A stretch of DNA of 64,000 nucleotides, taken from contig JAZKYU010000051.1 of NCBI GenBank assembly GCA_045612305.1, positions 22,914 to 86,913 on the forward strand, written 5' to 3'. The position numbers were made by a program, and so were the translations under genes. The notes under the pieces were generated by a model that was given only the letters and a program-made list of their open reading frames with translations, was not told the origin of the DNA and searched no databases. This document shows, one piece after another, positions 18,871 through 28,300 of the stretch (the first letter of the stretch is position 1; the number at the start of each line of letters is the position of its first letter). This DNA comes from HGM04593 sp045612305 (GTDB lineage: Bacteria; Bacteroidota; Bacteroidia; Bacteroidales; Bacteroidaceae).

Positions 18871-18884
18871 GTGCTTTAAAGCAC
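18871..18884. promoter_or_regulatory. Perfect 14-base palindrome in the maeB leader
   Basis: GTGCTTTAAAGCAC lies 20 bases upstream of the maeB ATG, between it and the stop at 18903. It could be an operator or a short hairpin; no T run follows, so it is a poor terminator. Confidence 0.35.
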
Positions 18885-18902
18885 AATTATTATTCTACGT
18901 TA

Positions 18903-19673
18903 TTATAGTTTGTCGAAAAACTCGTCGCCTGCTACACCTACACCAAACAGTGCAAAGTCGTAACGTACTGGGTCGTGAGGAGAAAATTCTCGCAAAGCGG
19001 CGGTAAGTTCTTCCACGGTCTTTCTATCGTTCTGCGTGCGCGTTATAAGCCCAAGGCGACGCCCCGTGCGGGCAACGTGCACATCTAGCGGTATCATAAG
19101 CTTCGCTGGAGAGAGGTTTTGCCATATTCCCAAGTCCACTATACCATCGTTGCGGGAAAGCCATCGCAGCATCATGTGCAAGCGTTTACAAGCCGATGCG
19201 GGCCTTCCCTTGCGCGGCAACGGGTTAGATAGATGTTTGGTATCTTCTCCCTCGTTTGCCAACAAAAATTCGTTTCTCAACGTTGCAACTCCCTCCCAAA
19301 CATCGTTACGAGAGAAGAGCGGCTCCATTGAGCCATATTTTTCATAAATACTCTTCAACCCTCTTGCGAGGTAAACAAAGTCGCGAACAAAAAAGGTGCG
19401 GTGTATATTTTCGTCACCACAAAGCTCGCTCCACCTATTGCTCATAACATAATCGTAGGGCTTGCCTCCCATTATGCCGAAGAGCATCTTTCTGCCCGAT
19501 GAGAGAATCATCTTTCTGTTTCCCCACGCTATAATCGATGCCAAAAAAGCCGAAATTTCCACATCACGCTTGTCGGCAAACTGGTGGGGGAACCACACCG
19601 GGTCGTTTTCTATAAATTCTTTACAATTATACTGTGCAGCCTTCTCGTCGAGAATTCTTTTCAGTTTATCCAT
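18903..19673 (-). CDS. TIGR02757 (DUF2400) family protein
   Basis: A 256-residue conserved protein of unknown biochemical role, found widely in Bacteroidota and some archaea. Features that led to the call are ENDPVWFPHQFADKRDVEISAFLASIIAWGNRK near the N-terminus and KRLHMMLRWLSRNDGIVDLG with PLDVHVARTGRRLGL in the second half. The latter resembles the helix-hairpin-helix glycosylase fold (a DxHxxR-type motif), so a DNA- or RNA-related role is possible but unproven. It follows dapA by eight bases and should be on the same transcript. Confidence 0.85.
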   Translation of the reverse strand: MDKLKRILDEKAAQYNCKEFIENDPVWFPHQFADKRDVEISAFLASIIAWGNRKMILSSGRKMLFGIMGGKPYDYVMSNRWSELCGDENIHRTFFVRDFVYLARGLKSIYEKYGSMEPLFSRNDVWEGVATLRNEFLLANEGEDTKHLSNPLPRKGRPASACKRLHMMLRWLSRNDGIVDLGIWQNLSPAKLMIPLDVHVARTGRRLGLITRTQNDRKTVEELTAALREFSPHDPVRYDFALFGVGVAGDEFFDKL

Positions 19674-19680
19674 AGGAATA

Positions 19681-20568
19681 TTATCCCTGCAGGGCTGCTA
19701 TAGCTTTTTTCATATCCTGCTCCACAGCTTCACTCACGGGAACAAGAGGCAGACGCAACACGTTCTCGCACTTGCCCATTATGCTCAACGCCGCTTTTGC
19801 GCCGGCAGGGTTACCCTCGACAAAGAGCAGACGATACATCTCGCTGTAAGCGCTATTGAGACGGATGGCCTCTTCGACGTTGCCCGCTTTCATTGCGTTT
19901 ACAAGATTTGCAAGCTCGGTGGGGAATGCGTTTGCAAAAACCGATATAACTCCCACACCTCCCATTTTCATAATATCGACGGTGAGCACATCGTCGCCCG
20001 ACAGGACATCGAAGCCTTCGGGTTTAATATCCATCAGGCGAGATATCTGTTGCAAGTTACCCGACGCTGCTTTCAAGCCTACAATATTCTTGCACTCTTT
20101 TGCAAGGCGCACAGTTGTTTCGGGCAACATATTAACGCCTGTACGGCCAGGAACGTTATAAAGGTATATAGGGAGTTCTGTAGCTGCTGCTATAGCTTTA
20201 AAATGCTGATACATACCCTCTTGATTGGGCTTATTGTAGTAGGGAACAATAGAGAGAATTGCGTCGATGCCTGCAAAATCCTCATTCTTGAGTTCCTCGA
20301 CGATGGCACGGGTGTTGTTACCACCAACGCCCAACATTATGGGTATGCGGCCTGCAACCTGCTTTATGATGCGCTTGCGGCTCTCACGCTTCTCTTCGAG
20401 TGTAAGCGTGGGGGTTTCACCTGTAGTGCCATGCACACAGATAAAGTCTGTTCCGCAATCAAGGTGCATCTGCACCAAGGCTTCAAGTGCGGGATAATCT
20501 ATGTCTCCGGTTTTTGTAAAAGGTGTTATAATAGCGACACCGGCTCCGGTCAATCTTTTTTGCATCAT
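19681..20568 (-). CDS. dapA: 4-hydroxy-tetrahydrodipicolinate synthase
   Basis: First committed enzyme of lysine and diaminopimelate synthesis, condensing pyruvate with aspartate semialdehyde. The 295 residues show GVAIITPFTKTGDID, the phosphate-loop-like VHGTTGETPTLTLEE, the tyrosine in LPIYLYNVPGRTG and the Schiff-base lysine in NIVGLKAASGN. Length is normal. It has its own promoter (20595-20602) and is followed by the TIGR02757 gene. Confidence 0.97.
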   Translation of the reverse strand: MMQKRLTGAGVAIITPFTKTGDIDYPALEALVQMHLDCGTDFICVHGTTGETPTLTLEEKRESRKRIIKQVAGRIPIMLGVGGNNTRAIVEELKNEDFAGIDAILSIVPYYNKPNQEGMYQHFKAIAAATELPIYLYNVPGRTGVNMLPETTVRLAKECKNIVGLKAASGNLQQISRLMDIKPEGFDVLSGDDVLTVDIMKMGGVGVISVFANAFPTELANLVNAMKAGNVEEAIRLNSAYSEMYRLLFVEGNPAGAKAALSIMGKCENVLRLPLVPVSEAVEQDMKKAIAALQG

Positions 20569-20594
20569 AAAGTTCTATATCTTTTTTATCGTGA

Positions 20595-20602
20595 CAAAAT
20601 TA
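20595..20602 (-). promoter_or_regulatory. -7 box of the dapA promoter
   Basis: Minus strand TAATTTTG matches TAnnTTTG, 27 bases before the dapA ATG. Confidence 0.55.
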
Positions 20603-20655
20603 TAGAAAAAATTGCCAAAAACATTATTTTTTTCAACAAATATTCACAACCTCTT

Positions 20656-22665
20656 TCAATTTGTAGTGTTCGCAAGCATCTGCAAAAACTCCTCCTCGTT
20701 TACTATGCTTATATTCAAGCTTTTAGCTTTTTCAAGCTTACTAGGGCCCATATTTTCACCTGCGAGGATAAAAGATGTTGATTTGCTTATACTGCCCACA
20801 TTTTTGCCCCCGTTAAGTTCTATGAGCTTTTTATACTCGTCTCGAGAGTGATGGGCAAAAACCCCGCTTATAACTATACTCTTCCCTGCTAACACGTCGG
20901 AGTGCGGTTGCGCAACGCTCTCCCCCACCTCAAATTTAAGGCCGGCCGCACGCAATCTGCTCACAAGCTCCACGTTGGCAGGCTTCTCAAAGTAGGCTAT
21001 AACGCTTGCTGCTATGCGCTCGCCTATATCGTCGACAGCAACAAGCTCTTGCATACTTGCCGACATAAGCGCGTCGATATTGCCGAAGGCACGAGCCAGG
21101 CGTTTGGCAACCGTGGCACCTACATACCTTATGCCGAGTGCAAAGAGCACACGCTCAAAAGGCACGTTACGCGACTGCTCGAGCGCCGCAATTACATTAT
21201 CGGCCGACTTCGCACCCAAACGCGGCAGGAACATAAAGTCCTCGCAGTGCAGATAGTAGAGATCGGCGGCGTTTTTCACAAGACCATAATTAAACAGCAG
21301 CTCTACGGTCTCGGGGCCTATGGTCTCTATATTCATAGCCTCGCGCGACACAAAGTGTTCCATCTTTGTTTTCATCTGCGGGGCACAACCAAACTCGTTG
21401 GGGCAATAATGCGCTGCCTCGCCCTCGGTGCGCACAAGCGGCGTGCCGCACACAGGACATTTTGTTATAAAACGCACCTTGTCGCCCAACAATATTCTTG
21501 CATCGGTGTCTACACCTGTTATTTTGGGTATAATCTCTCCACCCTTCTCCACATAGACCATATCTCCTATGTGCAAATCGAGTTTTTCTATAATATCGGA
21601 GTTGTGCAACGAAGCTCGCTTTACAACTGTGCCCGACAACTGTATGGGGTCGAGGTTGGCCACGGGGGTTACAACACCTGTGCGCCCTACCTGATAGGTT
21701 ACCTCGTTCAGGCGAGTCAACGCTCTTTCGGCCTGGAATTTATAGGCGATGGCCCAACGCGGCGACTTTGCCGTGTAGCCAAGATTTTTCTGTTGGTTTA
21801 AGGAGTTAACCTTGAGCACAATACCATCGGTTGCAACGGGTAGTTCCTTGCGCGCGGTGTCGAAATAATCGATAAACTCAAAAACCTCGTCGAGGGTTTT
21901 GCACTTGCGCGTGGTGTCGGATATTTTAAAGCCCCACTCACGGGCTGCAAGCAAGTTCTCGTAATGTCCTTCTGCCGGTAGGCTCTCGCCCAACATATAA
22001 TAAAGATAAGCGTCGAGCTTACGCTTTGCGACCTCGGAAGAGTCCATAAGTTTCAAGGTGCCCGATGCTGCGTTTCTAGGGTTTGCAAAAAGAGGCTCTC
22101 CCAAACGCTCGCGTTCGGCATTAAGTTCCTCGAACACGGCCCACGGCATAAGCACCTCGCCACGTATTTCAAACTCCGGCGGGTAGTTGCCGCCTTTCAA
22201 CAGAAGAGGCACAGAACGTATAGTTTTAACGTTTGCCGTAACATCGTCGCCACGCTCGCCGTCGCCACGGGTTACAGCCTGCACCAGCTTGCCGTCCTTG
22301 TAGGTGAGAGAGATTGAAGAGCCGTCGAACTTAAGCTCGCAACAAATTTCAAAATCATCGTTCAGCAAGCGTTTCACACGCTCGTAAAAGTCGTCAACCT
22401 CGCTCTTGGAGTAAGTGTTGCCCAACGAGAGCATAGGGTATTTATGAGCCACCTGCTTAAACCCCTTGCTTATGTCGCTACCTACACGCTCTGTGGGCGA
22501 CGAGGGGTCGTACATCTCGGGGTGCGCCTCCTCGAGTTGCTGTAGCTCGCGCAACAAAGCGTCGAACTCAAAATCGCTTATAGTGGGCGACGAAAGCACA
22601 TAATAATTGTAATTATACTCGTGCAGCAAACGGCGTAGCTCCAAGATGCGTTCTTCGGGTCTCAT
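20656..22665 (-). CDS. ligA: NAD-dependent DNA ligase
   Basis: Seals nicks in replication and repair using NAD+. The 669 residues contain the Ia/adenylation domain (YYVLSSPTISDFEFD; catalytic lysine in CELKFDGSSISLTYKDG near residue 113; TRGDGERGDDVTANVKTI), the OB fold (VEKGGEIIPKITGV) and the C4 zinc site (CPVCGTPL...HYCPNEFGC). Helix-hairpin-helix repeats and a C-terminal BRCT domain (LAGKSIVISGVF) complete it. The full domain set and normal length leave no doubt. Its promoter is at 22701-22708. Confidence 0.98.
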   Translation of the reverse strand: MRPEERILELRRLLHEYNYNYYVLSSPTISDFEFDALLRELQQLEEAHPEMYDPSSPTERVGSDISKGFKQVAHKYPMLSLGNTYSKSEVDDFYERVKRLLNDDFEICCELKFDGSSISLTYKDGKLVQAVTRGDGERGDDVTANVKTIRSVPLLLKGGNYPPEFEIRGEVLMPWAVFEELNAERERLGEPLFANPRNAASGTLKLMDSSEVAKRKLDAYLYYMLGESLPAEGHYENLLAAREWGFKISDTTRKCKTLDEVFEFIDYFDTARKELPVATDGIVLKVNSLNQQKNLGYTAKSPRWAIAYKFQAERALTRLNEVTYQVGRTGVVTPVANLDPIQLSGTVVKRASLHNSDIIEKLDLHIGDMVYVEKGGEIIPKITGVDTDARILLGDKVRFITKCPVCGTPLVRTEGEAAHYCPNEFGCAPQMKTKMEHFVSREAMNIETIGPETVELLFNYGLVKNAADLYYLHCEDFMFLPRLGAKSADNVIAALEQSRNVPFERVLFALGIRYVGATVAKRLARAFGNIDALMSASMQELVAVDDIGERIAASVIAYFEKPANVELVSRLRAAGLKFEVGESVAQPHSDVLAGKSIVISGVFAHHSRDEYKKLIELNGGKNVGSISKSTSFILAGENMGPSKLEKAKSLNISIVNEEEFLQMLANTTN

Positions 22666-22700
22666 AAATTAGCTGTTATAGTGTATTATATATTTAAGTG

Positions 22701-22708
22701 CAAAGATA
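22701..22708 (-). promoter_or_regulatory. -7 box of the ligA promoter
   Basis: Minus strand TATCTTTG matches TAnnTTTG, 36 bases before the ligA ATG. Confidence 0.55.
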
Positions 22709-22727
22709 CTCCTTTTTATCCAAAAAC

Positions 22728-22760
22728 GTGAAAGGTCGCTCACAAAAAGCGACCTTTCAC
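22728..22760 (-). terminator. Intrinsic terminator of the small lipoprotein gene
   Basis: Perfect 13-base inverted repeat GTGAAAGGTCGCT / AGCGACCTTTCAC with a seven-base loop. On the minus strand it is followed by GTTTTTGG, fitting termination after the gene ending at 22783 and before ligA. Confidence 0.85.
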
Positions 22761-22782
22761 ATCATTGTTTTTATTCTCCTTT

Positions 22783-23205
22783 TTAGAGCGAGGTGCTTGT
22801 GAAGGTAACAAGTAAATAGCTCTTTTTCTTTGTAGCCTGAACAGCCTTTGCAGCTACGTTGTAAGTGATGCCGGCTGCGCGGTCAATCTTTGCATAGGCT
22901 GTGCCCACGCTACTAAAGCCAGAGCTCATCAACAAGGCTGCATAGCTCTGAAAATCGGCCATAGTGCCTTCGTAGAGGTAGCTGACAGTGTAGGTCGATG
23001 CAAGATAAGCCTCAGCAGTCATGTTCAAAGTGGGAAAAGCCGACAAAAGAGGAGCTATCTCCAACTGTTGAGAGGGAGTGAGCTGACCTATAACATACCC
23101 CTTCTTCTCTAGGTTTTTGAAGGTCATATTTTGCATACTGCACGATGTTGTAAATGTAGCAACAAAGATTGCTGCCATCAATGAAACGATTAATGTTCTT
23201 TTCAT
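22783..23205 (-). CDS. Small predicted lipoprotein of unknown function
   Basis: A 140-residue protein with a clear lipoprotein signal: MKRT, a hydrophobic core, then a TTSC lipobox with the lipidated cysteine at residue 22. The mature part (KNLEKKGYVIGQLTPSQQLE onward) is mixed alpha/beta with no family I recognise. It has its own promoter and terminator and sits between ligA and the phage-like portal gene. It lacks the shared particle promoter found at the phage-like loci, so I count it as a host gene. Confidence 0.75.
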   Translation of the reverse strand: MKRTLIVSLMAAIFVATFTTSCSMQNMTFKNLEKKGYVIGQLTPSQQLEIAPLLSAFPTLNMTAEAYLASTYTVSYLYEGTMADFQSYAALLMSSGFSSVGTAYAKIDRAAGITYNVAAKAVQATKKKSYLLVTFTSTSL

Positions 23206-23236
23206 AATTATTTAGTTTTTTAAAATTTTATCGATA

Positions 23237-23244
23237 CAAAAATA
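23237..23244 (-). promoter_or_regulatory. -7 box of the small lipoprotein promoter
   Basis: Minus strand TATTTTTG matches TAnnTTTG, 32 bases before the ATG at 23205. The rest of the gap up to the portal stop at 23366 holds short imperfect inverted repeats and nothing else I can name. Confidence 0.5.
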
Positions 23245-23365
23245 TTTTATGCAAAAGGCACGCTCGCCATACATTACACAAGCCGCAAGCGTACCCTTGC
23301 AGGCGTGCCCTAAACACGACTACAAAGATACACTTTTTTTTGTTATAACAACACGAGAAAGGTGT

Positions 23366-25327
23366 TTAAGTTGCATCTAAAGCTGGTTGTTGCTCATTAT
23401 TCTCACCTATTGCAGCACTTTGTTGCACCTGCGCTATAAGCTCGGGAGGTATACCGCTCATAGCCTCTCCCTGCTGCGCCTGTTGCTCGTTGCGTTTTAT
23501 AGCTTCGAGTATTTTGGTAGCAAAGGGGAAAGAACTGTTCTCGAGCAGAGTTTTCACATCGAGCGCGTTTGCACGGAAAAGCTCCATCAAAAAATCGTTT
23601 GCAAGCATTTGGTAAGCCGGGGTGTTGTAGCCCTCCGATATTGTGAGGTCTATCTCCACATTCTGCACTTTGTCGGGGTTGTACCACTTAGACTCATCCC
23701 TGTACTCGGTGCCTGCGAGGTCTATATAACGCATATCGGTGTAGTACTGTTGTATGGTCTTCATAAGTTTAACATCACGACGGCGACGAAAATTACGGAA
23801 GCTGTCGAACAAGCCTTTGAGGTTGAGCGAAGAGTTTTGCACCTGTTGGGCATAGAGGCTCGCAGGGGTGCCAGCTCTGGGTGCCTGCCCCTGCATAGCC
23901 GAGTTTACACCCGAAATTTCGTTTATAAGCCTCAACTGCAAGTTCAAAAGTTCAAAGTCTCCGGCAACAGCTGCACCGCTGTTATACTGCCTCACCACTC
24001 CATCGATACTCTGCCCGGGTTTTAGTTTCACAAAAAGCACACCGTTGTAGCGCACATATTCATCGATAACCTCCTCGCGGCTCATACTCTCGAAAGCATC
24101 ATCATCGACAACAAGCACGCCCTTCGACGATGTTCCGCGTATAAAATCTATTAGGGTGGCAGTGCGGTTTATAACCCTCTGTTGGTCTATAAACTGCTCG
24201 ACAAAGTTACCCAGTTTGCCTTGAACAAGCGGATAGAGGTGCAGCACATAATTGTGCTCGCCGTGCCAGTAAGGGCTGCGCCCCTCTTGTAGCACATCTC
24301 CGTTGGGGGTCATATAGCGATAGTACCAGTAACGTTCGGTGGCAAAAGAGTAGTCGACAAGCAAAATATCGTCCTCGGCGGTGCCGGTAGCAGCAGCCTC
24401 TTCGAGGCGACGACGGTTTTCGGCATCAAAACGCTTTTTCGACTCGGCTGTATAGGGTAGATACCCCCAAGTGCCCTTAAGGTTATCGTTCCAGCAATAA
24501 GCATCGCGCGACTCAAGCTTCCACCCCAAAATTACGCGGCACAGGTCGCTACGCGAGGGCGTGTAGAAGGAGAGCGAAAAAGACTCGTCGCCCTGCATCG
24601 CCCGGTTTATAGGTATGTGCCCTGGCGACACCTCCATATATAGGTTTTTTATACGCTCTTTCGACTCGGGCGAGCGACCAAAGAGAGCTACAACCTGCTC
24701 AAGCGGCAGGTCGAAAAGCTCGCCTATGCAGTTGAGGTCCCACATACGCACATCCTCGAGATTTGTGTTGAAGAAGATGCGCGAGGGGTTTACTGTGTAG
24801 ACCCACACATCTTTTTGCCCTTTTGCCGGGTTTACACCATACTCTATCCTCTGTGCCGAGATACCGCCGTTGAGCAACATACGCATAGAGTCGGAGTCAA
24901 TCTCCTCCATCTCATTTATGTCGTGTACATACTCTATAGCGATTGACATCATCTCCCCTATAGTTGACTCGTTTTGGTCGCGTGCCACGCAGACAGGACG
25001 CAAAAGATTTTGACGCATCTGCCCGTCGATATTACTCAAGATGGGTGCTATCATATTGTTCTTTAGAGGCACCTTTCCGTTCTTTTTTATAAGCTCGCCC
25101 TCGGTAATCATCGCAAGCGTGTCGGGATCGCGCACATAGTCGCCCCACTGATCGCCGTAGCTATACATAAGGCTGCGCCGCAATTTGCGGCGAGCCTCAT
25201 CGAGAGCTGTCCAACAGGCGGCGCACTCATTGAGAAAATCCACGGCACTACCCGCACTCTTCTCCATAATACCGTCGCGCCTTGCTGGTGCAGCTTTTAC
25301 CTTTCTGTTTATAAATTTATTCATCAC
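23366..25327 (-). CDS. Phage-like portal protein
   Basis: Portal proteins form the ring at the capsid vertex through which DNA is packaged and ejected. The 653-residue protein has the layout of podovirus (P22-like) portals: helical N-terminus (ARRKLRRSLMYSYGDQWGDY), NNMIAPILSNIDGQMRQN, a wing region with VNPSRIFFNTNLEDVRMWD, HLYPLVQGKLGNFVEQFIDQ, the long stem helix RNFRRRRDVKLMKTIQQYY, and a Gln-rich C-terminus. It is the last gene of a four-gene operon starting at 31592, 13 bases after the 1640-residue gene. It is intact and normal in length. It lies 26 kb from the terminase gene, with the ATP synthase operon between them, which is abnormal for a phage. Confidence 0.82.
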   Translation of the reverse strand: MMNKFINRKVKAAPARRDGIMEKSAGSAVDFLNECAACWTALDEARRKLRRSLMYSYGDQWGDYVRDPDTLAMITEGELIKKNGKVPLKNNMIAPILSNIDGQMRQNLLRPVCVARDQNESTIGEMMSIAIEYVHDINEMEEIDSDSMRMLLNGGISAQRIEYGVNPAKGQKDVWVYTVNPSRIFFNTNLEDVRMWDLNCIGELFDLPLEQVVALFGRSPESKERIKNLYMEVSPGHIPINRAMQGDESFSLSFYTPSRSDLCRVILGWKLESRDAYCWNDNLKGTWGYLPYTAESKKRFDAENRRRLEEAAATGTAEDDILLVDYSFATERYWYYRYMTPNGDVLQEGRSPYWHGEHNYVLHLYPLVQGKLGNFVEQFIDQQRVINRTATLIDFIRGTSSKGVLVVDDDAFESMSREEVIDEYVRYNGVLFVKLKPGQSIDGVVRQYNSGAAVAGDFELLNLQLRLINEISGVNSAMQGQAPRAGTPASLYAQQVQNSSLNLKGLFDSFRNFRRRRDVKLMKTIQQYYTDMRYIDLAGTEYRDESKWYNPDKVQNVEIDLTISEGYNTPAYQMLANDFLMELFRANALDVKTLLENSSFPFATKILEAIKRNEQQAQQGEAMSGIPPELIAQVQQSAAIGENNEQQPALDAT

Positions 25328-25340
25328 AAATCGATAAAGG

Positions 25341-28300
25341 TTAGTTCATATAGTTTTCTTCGTCCTCGGCCCTGTTTTTATATCTTTTTTCTTTCAACTT
25401 CTCCAAGAGTTCGTCGGCTATAGTTTCGAGCGGGGCCACATCGTAACCATACTTCTCTTTCCAAGATGTGTCCAAAGTTTCGTCTTCGTCGATATTTATT
25501 TTACCACGCTTGTCGATAGCCTCAAAATAGTCCTCTATGAGCTCCACCCACTTGTTCTTTTTCTCGTCGAACGTTCTTTGCAATAAGTCGCGATAATATT
25601 CTCTGCGGCGGGCTTTGCTTTCTGCGGGTAACGCGGCCTGCTTCAACTTGCGTTCAACATCTTTTAAATCGTCGTAGTTCCTTTTCGGTTTATAACTATG
25701 CGTGTAGAACGCGTCACCATAATATCCCATATTCTCGGCAGGTTTGTGCAAGCCCTCTCGCTCTACACTCTTTATGTATTGCATAGCAAGTTCGTCGAGG
25801 ATATCCGATGCTGCATTCAACGCCTCAGTCTCGCTCATATTTGTATTCTTGCGCAGCGCAATATAGGCATCAATAAACTTTGAGGACATATTGTCGTATT
25901 GCGCCTCAAGCACCCGCCTTTCTATGGGAGTGAGGTTAAGTTCATCGGCTTTCTTCGATGTTTTGCTCAACCTTATGGGCCTTGTATGCTGGTTGTTCAT
26001 TATATTCTCATATATCATATCCATAGGGCCCGAGAGCATCTTCCTTATCTTGCCAAAGTTTTCAACAGATATTTGTTTGTCTCTGGGATAGTCCTCTGTC
26101 GAGGAGGGGTGTCGCAACATACGCTCCGGGTAACTCAGACTCTGTCGTTCCATAACGTTTCGAGCCTCAACGTTACCCATAAAGGAGAGAGGCTTACCCG
26201 ACATCTTGGAAAAAATATACTCGTTTATACTCGGGTACATTTTTTTAAACTCTTGCGAGAAGACACCATATTTTTCTTTAAAGACACTCTCCATCTGAGG
26301 TGCAATGCCCATATTTTTCCCTTTTGAGTAAATATTGTCGAGCGCTCTCACCGCAAGCACAGCCTCCATATATTCGTCGCTGAAGGTGTCTTGAATATCA
26401 GATCTTAGCAAAGAGACACTCTTCTCGAAGCCCTCGTAGTGCTGTATCATCTGTTGAACAGGTTTCACAATTGTTTTTGCAAGCAAATCTGGTTGCTCTA
26501 GAGTTGCTTGATTTATGTAGAGAGTTTGGTTTTTCGCATCGTAGTAAGAATGCTCGGGAATGTGCTTAGCCACCTTGACTGGCAAGTGAGCAAGCTCGGG
26601 GTAAGCAGCATAGAGCAAAGGGTCGCTCACCACATCTCTCACACGCAAGTTTTTAAAGAGCGAAGCGTTATCTTTGAAGAGGTTGGCTATAAACTTGTTC
26701 TCGTCGGCCGAGCGCAGTTCACTGGGTTTCTCCACAATTTTCTTGTAAATAGAGGCCTTTTGGGGCTCCTGCACAGATAGTTGATTATAAATAAAATCAT
26801 TAGTCTGCATTGTGTCATACTCTATCTCGCTACGCCACAAACCGTCGGCACCACGAGCCCAGGAGGTCTCTTCCCAAATTTCCTGCGGGGTTGCGCCACG
26901 TTTCTCCATCTCCTTGGCTTCCTTCAATAAATAGACCTCGTTCAAGCGCCCGTTTTCGGCTTCGGAGAGATTGTCGGCACCGCGTTCTCCTATGAAACGA
27001 TAAGCGTTTTCTGCTTTTTTATTCTTGTATCGCTCGATGTGCTCATCGTAAAGGAGTTTCTTATCGTCCATCAAAAAGTCGGGAGTATTTTCAAAAAGGG
27101 TGTTATTGGCAATCCTTTGTTTTATACCCTTGTTAAAGGCTTCTGTGTCGTAATAATTAACATCGAGGTTGGCCGAGGGGAACTTCTTAAAAACCTTTGC
27201 TCTGTAATCGTCGGGCTTAACCCTTTTAAGCATCGCATCGTGGTGGTCGGCTAGCATACGGCAAAGTTCTTTGGTAGTTACTTTACTTTTGTTGCTGGAC
27301 ACCAGATTTAAAGACTCTAGCCTATCATTAACAAAGTTCTTTACTTTGTCGAGAAAAGTGCGTTCCTTGCGAGTGTGATAATTTTTCTCGGCAAGGTGAG
27401 CCAAATACTCCTCTACGGGTATATACCCCTTTTTCACGGGATACTTTGCTCCTATCTCTTTTATGCCCTCACGCACCTCGGTGTCGGCCATATTATAGAG
27501 CTCGTCGTAAAAGTCGAAGATATACTCTCCAAAGAGATTCGACAAGCCACGGTGGCCCACAATCTCGTGAACGACGGTGCGTTCGAGTTCCTCCATATTT
27601 TTTACATTGGGGAGGTTTATGTACACCTTACCCGTGGAGTTGTCGAGCCAGCCTACAGCCCTTATTTTGCTATTATACTCGGCGTCGTCGACAACATTGC
27701 TCAACTCTCTCTCGTCGACAAGGAAGTTAAGCTTAGAGCCTAAACTTTCGGCCATCTCCTCGGCGCGTTGTCTATAGCGTTGCATATCTTCGTTACTATT
27801 GCGCAAGCCCGAGAAGCTCCAAGCGTAGGGCTTATCCCAATTTGCAGGTACCTTTATGCGCGAAGAAGGCCCGTCGCCCAAACCCTCAAGAACATCGGGG
27901 TAAGAGTTTCTGTTCATCCAACCGGCTTCGTCAGCGTTTACAAAGTTCACATAGCGCTCCCTCTCGCGGCTTTTTATAGCCTCGTTGCCAAGCCCGGCAT
28001 AAGGAGAGTTTTTAACTTCGGTTTCCAAGGCGCTATATTGCTCGCGGCTCACACCGTTTTCTATATTTTGCACCTCTTTCTGCATTATGCTCAAATACTT
28101 GTCAAGAGCGCGGTTTTCGGCCTCCGAGCATCTATAAGCCTTACGGTTTACCGCCGCAAGCAAGCTACCCTCGTTAAGGTTATACTCATTCTCGAGCTGT
28201 TTGCGCAGGTTGTATAGCTTTACGCCCACCCCTTTGTCGCCGTAAGCAGAACGACGCGATATATCGGCAATAATTTTATTCTCCTTACGGTTTAACTCCT

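Noticed and set aside
23266..23330. tRNA-like or attachment-site structure downstream of the portal gene
   Set aside because: Only short imperfect inverted repeats are present; no tRNA arms and no matching direct repeat at another block border were found.
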